64,000 nucleotides of DNA from Rhodospirillaceae bacterium (GCA_947476695.1 CANJRD010000005.1:124001-188000), one strand, 5' to 3'. Counted from the first letter of the stretch, positions 18,877-28,400 are shown. The notes: a model not told the origin generated them from the letters alone. Numbers and translations are program-made.

Positions 18877-20106
18877 ATGTCCCCTGCCCCGACAAAAACC
18901 GCCGCCGATTTCAAGAATGGCCCGCTGACGGGCCTTCGCGTCATCGAGATGGGTCAGCTGATCGCGGGGCCTTTCTGCGGGCAGCTGATGGGCGACTTCG
19001 GCGCCGAGGTCATCAAGATCGAGCCGCCCAACCAGGGCGACCCGATGCGCAATTGGGGCCAGGTGAAGAAGGAAGGCCGCTCGCTGTGGTGGCCGGTCAT
19101 CGCGCGCAACAAGAAGTCGGTCACGCTCGATCTGCGGCAGAAGGAAGCGCAAGCCATCGCGCGCGACCTGATCGCGAAGTCCGATGTGATGATCGAGAAC
19201 TTCCGCCCCGGCACGATGGAGAAGTGGGGTTTGGATTACGCGACGCTGAGCGCGCTCAATCCCGGCCTGGTGATGATCCGCGTGTCGGGCTACGGCCAGA
19301 CCGGGCCTTATGCCGAGCGCCCCGGCTATGGCGCGATGGGCGAAGCGATGGGCGGCATGCGTTACGTGGTCGGCGATCCGGATCGTCCGCCGCCGCGCGT
19401 GGGCATCAGCATCGGTGACTCGCTGGCCGCGACCTATGCCTGCCTCGGCGGCATCATGGCGCTGTATGTGCGCGAGAAGACCGGACACGGCCAGGTGGTC
19501 GACGCCGCGTTGTACGAAGCGGTGCTGGCGATGATGGAATCGCTGGTGTCGGAGTACGACCAGGCCGGCTACGTGCGCGAGCGCACCGGCCCGATCCTGA
19601 AAGGCCTCGCCCCGGCCTCGATCTATCCGACCAAGGACGGACAGCTGGTGCTGATCTCCGGCAACCAGGACACCATCTGGAAGCGCCTCGCCACCGCGAT
19701 GGGCAAACCGGAACTCGGCAGCGATCCGCGCTATGCCACGCACAACGCGCGCGGCGAGAATCAGGACGAACTCGACATCATGATCGGCGAATGGTCGATC
19801 ACCATGGACGCCGCCCCGCTGCTCGAACTGCTCGACAAGCACGACGTGCCGAACGGCAAGACCTATCGCGCGCCGGACATGATGGAAGACATTCACTTCA
19901 AGGCGCGGGAGTCGATCACGAAGGTGATGCACCCGCTGTTCGGGCCGATGGCGATGCAGAACGTCACGCCGCGCCTGTCCGACACACCGGGCCACATCAA
20001 CGCGACCGGACCGGAACTGGGCCAGCACACCGACGAAGTGCTGAAGCAAATCCTCGGCTTCGACGACGCGAAGCTGGCGCAGCTGAAGGCGGCGAAGCTG
20101 GTTTAG
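18877..20106 (+). CDS. CaiB/BaiF (class III) CoA-transferase
   Basis: A 409-residue class III acyl-CoA transferase. The N-terminal motif GLRVIEMGQLIAGPFCGQLMGDFGAEVIKIEPP is characteristic. The catalytic Asp is Asp181 in GISIGDSLAATYACLGGIMAL, corresponding to Asp169 of formyl-CoA transferase. ENFRPGTMEKWGL and GYGQTGPYAERPGYG also match. ATG 18877 is chosen at the family start. It is monocistronic and divergent from the isochorismatase-like gene. The acyl substrate cannot be predicted. A 118-bp palindromic repeat follows 14 bp after the stop. Confidence 0.92.
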   Translation: MSPAPTKTAADFKNGPLTGLRVIEMGQLIAGPFCGQLMGDFGAEVIKIEPPNQGDPMRNWGQVKKEGRSLWWPVIARNKKSVTLDLRQKEAQAIARDLIAKSDVMIENFRPGTMEKWGLDYATLSALNPGLVMIRVSGYGQTGPYAERPGYGAMGEAMGGMRYVVGDPDRPPPRVGISIGDSLAATYACLGGIMALYVREKTGHGQVVDAALYEAVLAMMESLVSEYDQAGYVRERTGPILKGLAPASIYPTKDGQLVLISGNQDTIWKRLATAMGKPELGSDPRYATHNARGENQDELDIMIGEWSITMDAAPLLELLDKHDVPNGKTYRAPDMMEDIHFKARESITKVMHPLFGPMAMQNVTPRLSDTPGHINATGPELGQHTDEVLKQILGFDDAKLAQLKAAKLV

Positions 20107-20119
20107 GGCGCGGCGGCGC

Positions 20120-20237
20120 GAACTCCCATCGTCATCCCGGACGAGCGTCAGCGAGATCCGGGATCCAGGGCCCGGCGTGCGCCCTGTTAGATGGACCCCG
20201 GATCGCACGACGCTTCGCGTCGTTTGTCCGGGGTGAC
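20120..20237. repeat. 118-bp dispersed palindromic repeat, copy 1
   Basis: Begins GAACTCCCATCGTCATCCC and ends TTGTCCGGGGTGAC. The outer arms (GTCATCCCGGAC... and ...GTCCGGGGTGAC) and the inner arms (GATCCGGGATCCA and TGGACCCCGGATC) are inverted. A second copy of identical length lies at 21396-21513. Repeats of this style are frequent in alphaproteobacterial intergenic regions. It could also end CoA-transferase transcription. Confidence 0.85.
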
Positions 20238-20265
20238 AACCAGAGTTAGTCAACCCCATCGGCGC

Positions 20266-20451
20266 TCACAAGCTGCTCGTGAATGTGTGCTGGATGACGA
20301 TCACCGGCACACCTTTCGGAATAGGCCCGTGCTTGCGAACATGCGCGGCGATGGCCTGCGCCTCCGTTCGCTTCGGCAACACATGCACGAGGATCGCGAG
20401 CGGTTTCGTCGCGCGCTCCAGATCCTCAATTCTCTTCAGATGTCGCGACAT
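20266..20451 (-). CDS. Small hypothetical protein (61 aa)
   Basis: A 61-residue frame starting at ATG 20449-20451 (MSRHLKRIEDLERATKPLAI). Its start lies inside the end of the DUF5681 gene, overlapping by 26 bp in another frame, so it is probably translationally coupled to it. The sequence continues with a short strand-helix-strand-like pattern (ILVHVLPKRTEAQAIAAHVRKHG...VPVIVIQH). No family is recognised. Confidence 0.55.
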   Translation of the reverse strand: MSRHLKRIEDLERATKPLAILVHVLPKRTEAQAIAAHVRKHGPIPKGVPVIVIQHTFTSSL

Positions 20452-20923
20452 GAGGCACCGCTTTTTCAAGAGCCGCGATCCGCGTTTCGAGATCGGTGAG
20501 TTCGTGCATCTTGCGGAAGGCGTCGAGGATTTCGGTGAGATCGCGCGCTTCTTCGATGGAAAGCGTGCCCGCTGAAATCGCCGCCGCAATGGCGCCCATC
20601 GCTGCGAGCGCATCCGCCGAAGTCTTCAGCGGCGGAAGTTCAAAGCTATCGACGGGGCGCCCCTTCGCGATGGGCCAGGCGCGGCGCAGGATGAGACGCG
20701 ACGCGGCGACGTCGCCCTCCTTCGCCCGCTCGACCGTGGCCGCCAGAACGGCGACCGCATCGACGGCGGCGAGGTCATCCAATATCCGCGCAAGAATGCC
20801 GCGACTTTTGGGCCGACCACTGGGATTCCCGCTGACGCCTTTGGCAAAGGTCCCATCCTGTTTACGCAGGGAAATAACAGGCTGAACCCGCGCTCCGGGC
20901 GGCGGTTTGTGACGTCTGGACAT
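20426..20923 (-). CDS. DUF5681 domain-containing protein
   Basis: A 165-residue protein. The DUF5681 signature is near the N-terminus: basic, then FAKGVSGNPSGRPKSRG. The remainder is helical and alanine-rich with charged ends. Such proteins occur widely in alphaproteobacteria and their phages, with no established function. I take the ATG at 20921-20923 (MSRRHKPPPGARVQP); 13 further upstream codons are open but include an unlikely hydrophobic/cysteine stretch. Followed by an overlapping 61-aa gene. Confidence 0.72.
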   Translation of the reverse strand: MSRRHKPPPGARVQPVISLRKQDGTFAKGVSGNPSGRPKSRGILARILDDLAAVDAVAVLAATVERAKEGDVAASRLILRRAWPIAKGRPVDSFELPPLKTSADALAAMGAIAAAISAGTLSIEEARDLTEILDAFRKMHELTDLETRIAALEKAVPHVATSEEN

Positions 20924-21069
20924 GCACGCTCCTGCATAAAGAACAAAACAGGAACTTATCACAGTGTGGGTGGTTCGGCGCCCCTCTCGGTGAGTGCAAA
21001 AAGGCGAAATCGTGTGGCGCGCTCACGTGCGCCAGAATGGATGGCGAATCTCGGCGCGTGCGCGCGTCG

Positions 21070-21288
21070 TCAGACCCTGCTCTGCCGCGTGTTGCTCCAG
21101 ATCACTTGCGCGACGCCGACGATGGCCATGATTGCGCCGTAGACGGTCCATTTCGGGTCACCAACCATGAAGCCGACGCGGAAGGCGAGGTTCAGGCCTT
21201 GCAGCATCCACACGATGCCCATGGCGATCATCGCCAGGCCGATAAGGCTGCTGACGACTCTCATGATTTTATTGAATGCGTTGTGCAT
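21070..21288 (-). CDS. Small two-helix membrane protein (72 aa)
   Basis: A 72-residue protein with two predicted transmembrane helices (VVSSLIGLAMIAMGIVWMLQ and WTVYGAIMAIVGVAQVIW) joined by a short loop FRVGFMVGDPK. This helix-loop-helix pattern recurs in small alphaproteobacterial inner-membrane proteins of unknown role. ATG 21286-21288 or ATG 21262-21264 could be the start; neither has a strong ribosome-binding site. Confidence 0.65.
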   Translation of the reverse strand: MHNAFNKIMRVVSSLIGLAMIAMGIVWMLQGLNLAFRVGFMVGDPKWTVYGAIMAIVGVAQVIWSNTRQSRV

Positions 21289-21395
21289 GGCGCGATGTTC
21301 CGACGGGTTGCTGCTGAATGCGTGAGCCTACAATGACCGCCGTTCCAAAACCAATGCAGGTGAGACGTTACATCGGCTCGATGTGTGGGCGCAGA

Positions 21396-21513
21396 GAACT
21401 CCCATCGTCATCCCGGACGAGCGTTCGCGAGATCCGGGATCCATTGACCAGGGTACGCGCTGTTGGATGGACCCCGGATCGCGCGACGCTTTGCGTCGCT
21501 TGTCCGGGGTGAC
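21396..21513. repeat. 118-bp dispersed palindromic repeat, copy 2
   Basis: The same length and ends as the copy at 20120-20237. It differs at scattered positions, mostly in the centre (CCATTGACCAGGGTACGCGC against CCAGGGCCCGGCGTGCGCCC). Lies 15 bp beyond the oxyR stop, between oxyR and the small membrane protein. Confidence 0.85.
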
Positions 21514-21528
21514 GAGCGGAGTACAGAC

Positions 21529-22461
21529 TCACGCCTTGCGCACGCGTCCCTTGGCGATCGCGGCTTCGGCGGCTTGGCGCAGCACGGCGCCGAGTTTCGC
21601 GAAGTCGTCGCCGCGCGTCGACGTGCCGCGCCACACGAGCGCGATGTCGCGAGCGGGACCACCGGGGGAAACGGGGCGGATCGCGATATCCTTGTGGCCG
21701 GCGGCTTCGACCGGGACGGCCATGCGCGGCAGCAGGGTGATGCCGAGGCCTTCGGCGACCATCTGCACGACCGTCGGCAGGCTTGTCGCCTGGAACACTT
21801 CGTTGGCGCGTTTGCCGCCGAGGCGGCAGGCGGCCCAGGCGTGTTCGCGCCAGCAGTGGCCGCTTTCGAGCGTGAGCAGCGACGCCTTCGCCAGCATGGC
21901 CGGCGAGATGCTTTTCTGCTTCGCGAGTTCGTCGCGCGCGGGCAGGCAGGCGACCAGATCCTCTTCCGCGAGCGTCAGCGTGGTCAGATCGCCCGTCTCG
22001 TAGGGCAAGGCGATCAGCGCGAGATCGAGATCGCCACGCCGCAGGCGTGTGAGCAATGGCTCCGTCTGATCCTCGCGCAGGAAGAGTTTGAGGTCGGGGA
22101 ACGCCTTGCGGATCGCGGTCATCGCGGGCGGGATCAGATATGGCGCGATGGTGGGGATGACGCCGAGGTTCAAGGGCCCCGACAACTTCGCGGCGCGACC
22201 CGCCGCGAGATCGGTGAGGTCTTCCAGGTATTGCAAGACCTCGCGCCCGCGCGCGGCGATGGTGCGGCCCAGGGGCGTCACAACGACGCGGCGCTTGGTG
22301 CGCTCGACCAAGGTCACGCCGAGCATGGATTCAAGCTCCTTGATGCCGGCGCTCAGCGTCGATTGCGTGACGTTGCAGCGTTGGGCGGCACGGCCGAAAT
22401 GGCCGGTCTCGCTGAGCGCGATGACGTACTGGAGCTGGCGGAGCGACGGCAGGGCTCTCAT
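21529..22461 (-). CDS. oxyR: Hydrogen peroxide-sensing LysR-type regulator OxyR
   Basis: A 310-residue LysR-family protein with an N-terminal winged helix-turn-helix (LRQLQYVIALSETGHFGRAA; VTQSTLSAGIKELE). Two cysteines, Cys203 and Cys212 in GHCWREHAWAAC, are spaced nine apart exactly like the redox pair Cys199/Cys208 of E. coli OxyR. It is divergent from ahpC, the classical OxyR target. The start at 22459-22461 (MRALPSLRQLQYV) matches the family. It should activate the ahpC-ahpD genes on peroxide stress and autoregulate from the shared region. Confidence 0.94.
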   Translation of the reverse strand: MRALPSLRQLQYVIALSETGHFGRAAQRCNVTQSTLSAGIKELESMLGVTLVERTKRRVVVTPLGRTIAARGREVLQYLEDLTDLAAGRAAKLSGPLNLGVIPTIAPYLIPPAMTAIRKAFPDLKLFLREDQTEPLLTRLRRGDLDLALIALPYETGDLTTLTLAEEDLVACLPARDELAKQKSISPAMLAKASLLTLESGHCWREHAWAACRLGGKRANEVFQATSLPTVVQMVAEGLGITLLPRMAVPVEAAGHKDIAIRPVSPGGPARDIALVWRGTSTRGDDFAKLGAVLRQAAEAAIAKGRVRKA

Positions 22462-22571
22462 CGATTTACTCGATCAGTCTGATGATTATTAATCGTTAGA
22501 TTAAGAGGGCGTCGCCCCTATATCAAGGTCATCAAGGAACACAGCGCCCCCACAGCAAAAAGGACCTCCCC
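22462..22571. promoter_or_regulatory. oxyR-ahpC divergent control region
   Basis: 110 bp between the two start codons, unusually AT-rich for this window (around GATGATTATTAATCGTTAG). An inverted repeat ATCGA-N5-TCGAT at 22460-22474 touches the oxyR start codon, and ATTAAT is central to the AT block. This is where an OxyR tetramer would be expected to bind; the exact operator is not matched to a consensus. The ahpC ribosome-binding site AAAAGGACC is at the right edge. Confidence 0.6.
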
Positions 22572-23105
22572 ATGATCACCATCGGCAACACCTTCCCCGC
22601 CTTCGACCTGAAGGCCTCGCTGCCCAGCAAGACCGATTTCCCGCAGATCACCGACACGAGCTTCGCGGGCAAGTGGAAGGTGTATTTCTTCTGGCCGAAG
22701 GACTTCACGTTCGTCTGTCCGACCGAGATCGTCGGTTTCGATGACGTCGCCGGAGACTTCGCCGACCGCGACACGCAGCTGATCGGCGCGTCGACCGACA
22801 GCGAGTTCGTGCACCACGCCTGGCGCGAAAGCCGCGAGGACTTGAAGAAGGTCAGCTTCCCCTGGCTGGCGGACATCAAGAAGGAGCTCTCGAACGCGCT
22901 CGGCATCGTCGACCCGGCTGAAGGCGTCGCCAACCGCGCCACCGTCATCGTCGATCCGAATGGCATCGTGCAGCACGTCTCGGTGAACGCCATGAGCGTC
23001 GGCCGCAATCCGCAGGAGATCCTGCGCGTGCTCGACGCCCTGCAGACCGACGAGCTTTGCCCCTGCAATTGGAAGAAGGGCGAAGACACCCTCAAGGCCG
23101 CTTAG
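22572..23105 (+). CDS. ahpC: Alkyl hydroperoxide reductase AhpC (mycobacterial-type peroxiredoxin)
   Basis: A 177-residue 2-Cys peroxiredoxin that reduces H2O2, organic peroxides and peroxynitrite. The peroxidatic Cys49 is in [13 protein letters not shown]. Near the C-terminus are two cysteines, Cys163 and Cys165, in DELCPCNW, the arrangement of mycobacterial AhpC, which is recycled by AhpD rather than AhpF. No ahpF is nearby and ahpD follows directly. Expression is probably controlled by the divergent oxyR. Confidence 0.95.
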   Translation: MITIGNTFPAFDLKASLPSKTDFPQITDTSFAGKWKVYFFWPKDFTFVCPTEIVGFDDVAGDFADRDTQLIGASTDSEFVHHAWRESREDLKKVSFPWLADIKKELSNALGIVDPAEGVANRATVIVDPNGIVQHVSVNAMSVGRNPQEILRVLDALQTDELCPCNWKKGEDTLKAA

Positions 23106-23128
23106 TTTTTTTCAGGAGCGGCCTTGAC

Positions 23129-23184
23129 GCCGGCTGCCGCGCTCCGCGGCGCCCTCCCCCGCGCATGTGGGAGCGGCAGCCGGC
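23129..23184 (+). repeat. Long perfect inverted repeat between ahpC and ahpD
   Basis: Arms GCCGGCTGCCGC (23129-23140) and GCGGCAGCCGGC (23173-23184) are perfectly complementary over 12 bp. The 32-nt loop contains smaller GC-rich complementarity (CTCCC with GGGAG). In the ahpC-ahpD transcript this would form a very stable stem-loop 25 nt before the ahpD start, so it may attenuate or stabilise the message. Confidence 0.75.
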
Positions 23185-23209
23185 CCCCCTTTCGCGAAGG
23201 AGAATTGCC

Positions 23210-23743
23210 ATGTCGATCGAAGACCTGAAGAACGCGCTGCCCGAATACGCGCGCGATTTGAAGCTGAACCTTTCCGCCCTGCCGCGCGATCCGACGCTGA
23301 CCACGCAGCAGACCTATGGCGGCCTGCTGGTCGCGGCGCTGGCGTCGCGCAACGACACGGTGATCCGCGCGGTTGCGACCGAAGTCGCGCAGCACCTGAC
23401 GCCGGAAGCGCTGACGGCCGCGAAGGCCGCCGCCGCGATCATGGGCATGAACAATATCTATTTTCGCTCGGTGCACCTGATCTCGGACCCGGACTACGCC
23501 ACGCTGCCGGCGCGATTACGGATGAACGTGATGGCCAACCCGGGTGTCGACAAAGTCGATTTCGAGCTGTGGTCGTTGATCGTCTCGGCGGTGAACGGCT
23601 GCGGCATGTGCCTGGACAGCCATGAGAAGACGCTGCGCAACGCCGGCGCGAGCAAGGAGGCGATCCAGCAAGGCTTGCGGATCGCGTCCGTGGTTCACGC
23701 CGTCGCGGTGACACTCGAGGGCGAGCGCGGGCTCGCCGCCTGA
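23210..23743 (+). CDS. ahpD: Alkylhydroperoxidase AhpD
   Basis: A 177-residue AhpD-family protein that reduces the oxidised AhpC and has weak peroxidase activity. The catalytic set is visible: Glu119 ([14 protein letters not shown]), Cys131 and Cys134 (CGMC) and His138 (DSHEK), matching Glu118/Cys130/Cys133/His137 of the Mycobacterium tuberculosis enzyme. ATG 23210 has an AAGGAGAA ribosome-binding site. It forms the ahpC-ahpD pair under OxyR, separated by a 104-bp region with a strong hairpin. Confidence 0.95.
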   Translation: MSIEDLKNALPEYARDLKLNLSALPRDPTLTTQQTYGGLLVAALASRNDTVIRAVATEVAQHLTPEALTAAKAAAAIMGMNNIYFRSVHLISDPDYATLPARLRMNVMANPGVDKVDFELWSLIVSAVNGCGMCLDSHEKTLRNAGASKEAIQQGLRIASVVHAVAVTLEGERGLAA

Positions 23744-23914
23744 ATCCGAGGCTGAACTGACATCAAGCGCCACCGGCCAGACCCGGCGGCGTTTCCATTT
23801 CGATCGTCGGCGATAATCTGCCGGCGTGCATGGCTGCTCTGCGCGCGTCGCGCTAGGCAGGGCGTGTCACGCCGCGTAGTTTGCGCGCCTCCCGTACTTC
23901 CATAGCCGTGCCGC

Positions 23915-25090
23915 GTGTCCACCCGGGTTCTCACCTTCGCCTGCCTGATCCTGGCGGCGCTGAACCTGCGTATGGCGCTGGGCAGTTTGTCCGTGACGCT
24001 GCCCGAGATCATCCTCGAGACGGGGATATCCGGCACCCAAGTCAGCCTGCTGACGGCCGTGCCGCTGTTCTGTCTCGGCTTGATGGGCTTCGCCGCACCG
24101 CCGCTGGCGGCGCGCATCGGCATCCGCCGCGCGATCGTGGTGACGCTGGTGGTCCTGGTGGCGGCGACGGCACTGCGGGGACTGGAACCGTTCGCGGCGC
24201 TGCTGGCCGGCGCGATGGGGACGGGCGCATGTTGCGGGTTGATCGGCGTGCTGATCCCGACGCTGATCAAGCGCGACTTCGCCGCGCAGATCAAACTGAT
24301 GACCGGCGTCGCGACGATGTGCATTTCCGGCGGCGCGGCGATTTCCGCGGCGGTGATGCCGCCGCTGACCCGCGCCTTGAATGACGACTGGCGCCTGGCC
24401 CTGGCGTTCTGGGCCGTCTTCGCCTTGCTGACCGCCATGACATGGCTGCCGTTGATCACGCAACGCATCGGTGTCGGCGAGACGCGATTGCGCCCGGTGG
24501 CGGGCGTGTTGCGCCATCGCACCGCGTGGCTGCTGACCGCCTACATGGCGCTGCAATCGGGCATGGCCTACATGATCTTCGCCTGGTTCGCGCCGTTGAT
24601 GCGCGACCGCGACGTCAGCCCGGCGCAAAGCGGCCTGATCCTGGCGGCCATCGCACTGGTGCAAGTGATCTCCATCCCCGCCACGCCCTACATTCTGGCG
24701 CACGCCCGTCGTCCGGGCTTGATCGCCGCCGCGCCGATCGCGCTGATGATGATCGGGTCCGCCGGTTGCGCGTTCGCGCCGCTGGCGCTGTTGTGGCCGT
24801 CGGCCATCGTGCTCGGCATTGGCCAAGGCATGGCCTTCGCCGTCGCACTGACACTCATCGTGCTGCGTTCCGAGAACGAGCACGTGACCGCCGCGGTATC
24901 GGCCGTCGCGCAGGCTGTCGGCTATATGCTGGCGGCGATTCTGCCGCTCGCGGGCGGCGTCGCGCGTGACCTGGCGGGCGATTGGAGCGCGACGGAGATG
25001 ATCTACGCCGTCGCCGGCGTGGCCGGCATCTGGGTGGGCCTCGTCACCGGCGGGAGCCGGGTCGTGGCAGCGCGCTTCAAGGCCCCTTAG
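23915..25090 (+). CDS. MFS transporter (CynX/NimT type)
   Basis: A 391-residue inner-membrane permease with about 12 hydrophobic helices. The N-terminal half carries ALNLRMALGSLSVTLPEI, a pattern typical of the CynX/NimT (cyanate and nitroimidazole) MFS group, and a loop 2-3 region LAARIGIRRAI. The start is the GTG at 23915, giving MSTRVLTFACLILAALNLR; no better codon is near. Monocistronic. The substrate is unknown; the family name implies neither cyanate nor drug transport here. Confidence 0.82.
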   Translation: MSTRVLTFACLILAALNLRMALGSLSVTLPEIILETGISGTQVSLLTAVPLFCLGLMGFAAPPLAARIGIRRAIVVTLVVLVAATALRGLEPFAALLAGAMGTGACCGLIGVLIPTLIKRDFAAQIKLMTGVATMCISGGAAISAAVMPPLTRALNDDWRLALAFWAVFALLTAMTWLPLITQRIGVGETRLRPVAGVLRHRTAWLLTAYMALQSGMAYMIFAWFAPLMRDRDVSPAQSGLILAAIALVQVISIPATPYILAHARRPGLIAAAPIALMMIGSAGCAFAPLALLWPSAIVLGIGQGMAFAVALTLIVLRSENEHVTAAVSAVAQAVGYMLAAILPLAGGVARDLAGDWSATEMIYAVAGVAGIWVGLVTGGSRVVAARFKAP

Positions 25091-25441
25091 GCCGGCCTCG
25101 CCCCCCGATCCGGGGCGCGTTCAAAAATATCGCCGCCCACACGGAACAAAAGCTCGCTTCGTGCGTTTTTCAACCCTAAGAGGCGGTGGGTTCACCCTAA
25201 CCCCTCTTTTCAACGCGTCGCGCAACGGTTGAAGGGGAAGCACTGGCTCTGCATGCGCAAGCATAACGGGCAGGCTTAGGGGGCTATCTCTCGGACGTTA
25301 CATAGTATTTTTAGATCGACGGCACCTAGGCCCTAACTCTTTGGGTTGCTAAGGTTTCCGCGTGGACGTCCCGCATCGACCGCCGCTCTCTATCGCTAGT
25401 TATATCTCACCCTAACGCAAACCACGGTCTGAGAGTTCGCC
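25091..25441 (+). other. 351-bp gene-free leader upstream of the poly-HAMP kinase
   Basis: Contains an EcfG-type promoter (25143-25167), five copies of the hexamer CCCTAA (plus strand 25174, 25195, 25331, 25410; minus strand 25275-25280), two of them in the longer string TCACCCTAAC, and an AT-rich stretch GTTACATAGTATTTTTAG near 25300. No coding frame with a ribosome-binding site is convincing, so the kinase mRNA would have an approximately 270-nt leader if the EcfG promoter is used. Confidence 0.6.
25143..25167 (+). promoter_or_regulatory. Putative EcfG (general stress sigma factor) promoter
   Basis: GGAAC (25143-25147), a 16-nt spacer, then CGTT (25164-25167). This is the alphaproteobacterial EcfG consensus GGAAC-N16/17-CGTT. 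It points to the hybrid histidine kinase gene. A second match lies 6 kb downstream, before the SDR gene. Confidence 0.65.
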
Positions 25442-28400
25442 ATGACCCCAAATGAAGCCGCCACCCTCGACGCCGCCGCAAACGGCACCAATGCCAACAA
25501 CAGTGGCGCGAACGGCAGCAGCGGGACCTCTTCGACCGGCCCGGCGATGGGTTCGACGCCGGTCGCCGTGCCGGGGCTGGGCGCCACGCAAGCGGCGGAA
25601 CTGTTCGACCTGCTGAACGCCCTGGAGGCCTTACGGGCCGGCGACTTCTCCGTCCGGCTGGCCGGCGACCAAGACGGCGTCATCGGAAAGATCGCCGGCG
25701 TGTTCAACGAGATCGTCGGCGCGAACCAGAACATGGCGCGCCAGCTGGAGCGCATCGGCCAGGTGGTCGGCGAAGAAGGCCGGACTCGTCAACGTGTGAA
25801 GTTCAACGTCTCCGCCGGCGCGTGGGGCGAGATGGAAGGTTCGGTCAATTCGCTGATCGACGATCTGGTCTGGCCGACGACGGAATTCACCCGCGTGATC
25901 GGCGCCGTGGCGCAGGGCGACCTGCTGCAGACCGTGCGCCTGGACGTGGACGGCCGCCCGCTGAAGGGCGAGTTCCTGCGCTCGGCCACCATCGTCAACA
26001 CCATGATCAAGCAGCTGTCGGTGTTCACCTCGGAAGTCACGCGCGTGGCGCGCGAAGTCGGCACCGACGGCAAACTCGGCGGCCAGGCGCAGGTCTCGGA
26101 AGTGACCGGCGTGTGGAAGGAACTGACCGAGTCCGTGAACTCGATGGCGTCCAACCTCACCGCCCAGGTGCGTAACATCGCCGAAGTGACCATCGCGGTG
26201 GCCAACGGCGACTTGTCGAAGAAGATCACCGTCGACGTGCGCGGCGAGATTCTGCAGCTGAAGGAAGCCATCAATACGATGGTGGACCAGCTGCGCTCGT
26301 TCGCCTCGGAAGTGACGCGCGTGGCGCGCGAAGTGGGCACCGACGGCAAGCTCGGCGGCCAGGCGATCGTGCCGGGCGTCGCCGGGACGTGGAAGAACCT
26401 GACCGACAACGTCAACCTGCTCGCCGCCAACTTGACGACCCAGGTGCGCGCCATCGCCGAAGTGGCGACCGCCGTCACCAAAGGCGACTTGACCCGATCG
26501 ATCCAGGTCGAAGCCCGCGGCGAAGTCGCCGAACTGAAAGACAACATCAACACCATGATCGACAACCTCCGTCTGACGACGGAGCGCAACACGGAACAGG
26601 ATTGGCTGAAGACCAACCTCGCCCAGTTCACCAGCATGTTGCAGGGCCAGCGCGACCTTTCAACCGTCGGCCGCCTGATGCTATCGGAACTCACCCCGCT
26701 GGTCGGCGCACACCAAGGCGTCATCTATCAGTTGGAAAACGACGACTCGCCGACGCTGCGCCTGATCTCGCGCTACGCCGACCACGGCGCGCCGGGCCAT
26801 GCGGAACGTGTCTCGATCGGCCAAGGCTTGATCGGCCAGTGCGCCGCCGACCGCCGCCGCATCCTGATCTCAAGCATGCCGGAAGACGTGGTGCCAATCA
26901 GCTCCGGCCTTTTCCAGGCCACGCCAAAGAGCGTGATCGTGCTGCCGGTGTTGTTCGAAGGCCAGGCCAAGGCGGTGATCGAACTGGCGTCGCTGAACCA
27001 CTTCACGACCTTGCAGATCACCTTCCTCGAACAGCTGACCGCCTCGATCGGCATCGTGCTGAACTCGATTGAAGCCACCATGCAGACCGAAGGCCTGCTG
27101 AAGCAATCGCAGCAGCTGGCGACCGAACTGCAGTCCCAGCAGCGCGAATTGACGCAGACGAACGAACAGCTGGAACAGAAAGCCCAGCAGCTGGCCGAAC
27201 GTAACGTCGAAGTGGAACGCAAGAACCAGGAAATCGAACAAGCCCGCCGCGCGCTGGAAGAAAAGGCCACCGAACTGGCGCTCACGTCCAAGTACAAGTC
27301 CGAGTTCCTGGCGAACATGAGCCACGAACTGCGCACGCCGCTGAACTCAATCCTGATCCTCGGTCAACAGCTGGCGGAAAACCCGGAAGGCAATCTGAAG
27401 CCGAAGCAGGTCGAATTCGCCCGCACCATCCATGGCGCCGGTACAGATCTGCTCAACCTCATCTCCGACATTCTCGATCTGTCGAAGATCGAGTCCGGTA
27501 CAGTCAGCGTCGACGCGGAAGAAATCTTCTTCGCAAACGTGCTCGACGTTGTGGCGCGCCCGTTCCGTCACCAGGCGGAGAACCAGGGCCTGTCGTTCGA
27601 GGTTACCGTCGACTCCGGCCTTGGCCGCAGCATGGTGACCGACAGCAAGCGCCTGCAGCAGGTGCTGAAGAACCTGATGTCCAACGCGCTCAAGTTCACC
27701 GCCCACGGCGGTATCCGCTTGAACGTGCAGGCGGTCGCGACCGGTTGGACCACCGGCCATCCGGTCCTCAGCCAGGCGAGCCAAGTTGTCGCCTTCGAGG
27801 TATCGGATACGGGCATCGGCATCCCGCCGGAAAAACAGAAGATCATCTTCGAGGCGTTCCAGCAGGCCGACGCGTCGACCAACCGCAAATACGGCGGCAC
27901 GGGCCTGGGCCTGGCCATCAGCCGCGAACTCGCCACTCTGCTCGGCGGCGGAATCCAGCTGCGCTCGACCCCGGGCGTCGGCTCGACCTTCGTGCTGTAT
28001 CTGCCGGTGAAGTACACGGGACCGCAGACGGCGGTGGTGCGTCCGTCGGCAATGGCGCAGACGTCGCAACAGCAGTCGCTGTTGCAGCATGCGCAGAATT
28101 CCGACCGGGTCATCGAGCAGCTCCCGGACGACCGCAATGCGATCATCAACGGCGAGCCTGTCTTGCTGATCGTCGAGGACGATCCGCGCTACGCGCGGAT
28201 CATGGTCGATCTGGCGCACGAGACCGGCTTCAAGGTCCTGGTTGCCTCGCGCGGCGCCGAGGCCCTGGAACTCGCCAAGGAATTCACACCGACCGCGGTA
28301 TCGCTGGATGTGTTCCTGCCCGACATGCTGGGCTGGAACGTGCTGAGCCAGCTCAAGCGCACGCCGGAAACGCGTCATATCCCGGTGCAGATCGTCACCA

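Noticed and set aside
20426-20923. Prophage remnant because of the DUF5681 protein.
   Set aside because: No integrase, terminase, capsid or attachment-site repeat is nearby; DUF5681 genes also occur alone.
20120-21513. Insertion sequence or MITE bounded by the two 118-bp copies.
   Set aside because: No transposase lies between them and there is no target duplication; each copy is internally palindromic, so they are separate repeats.
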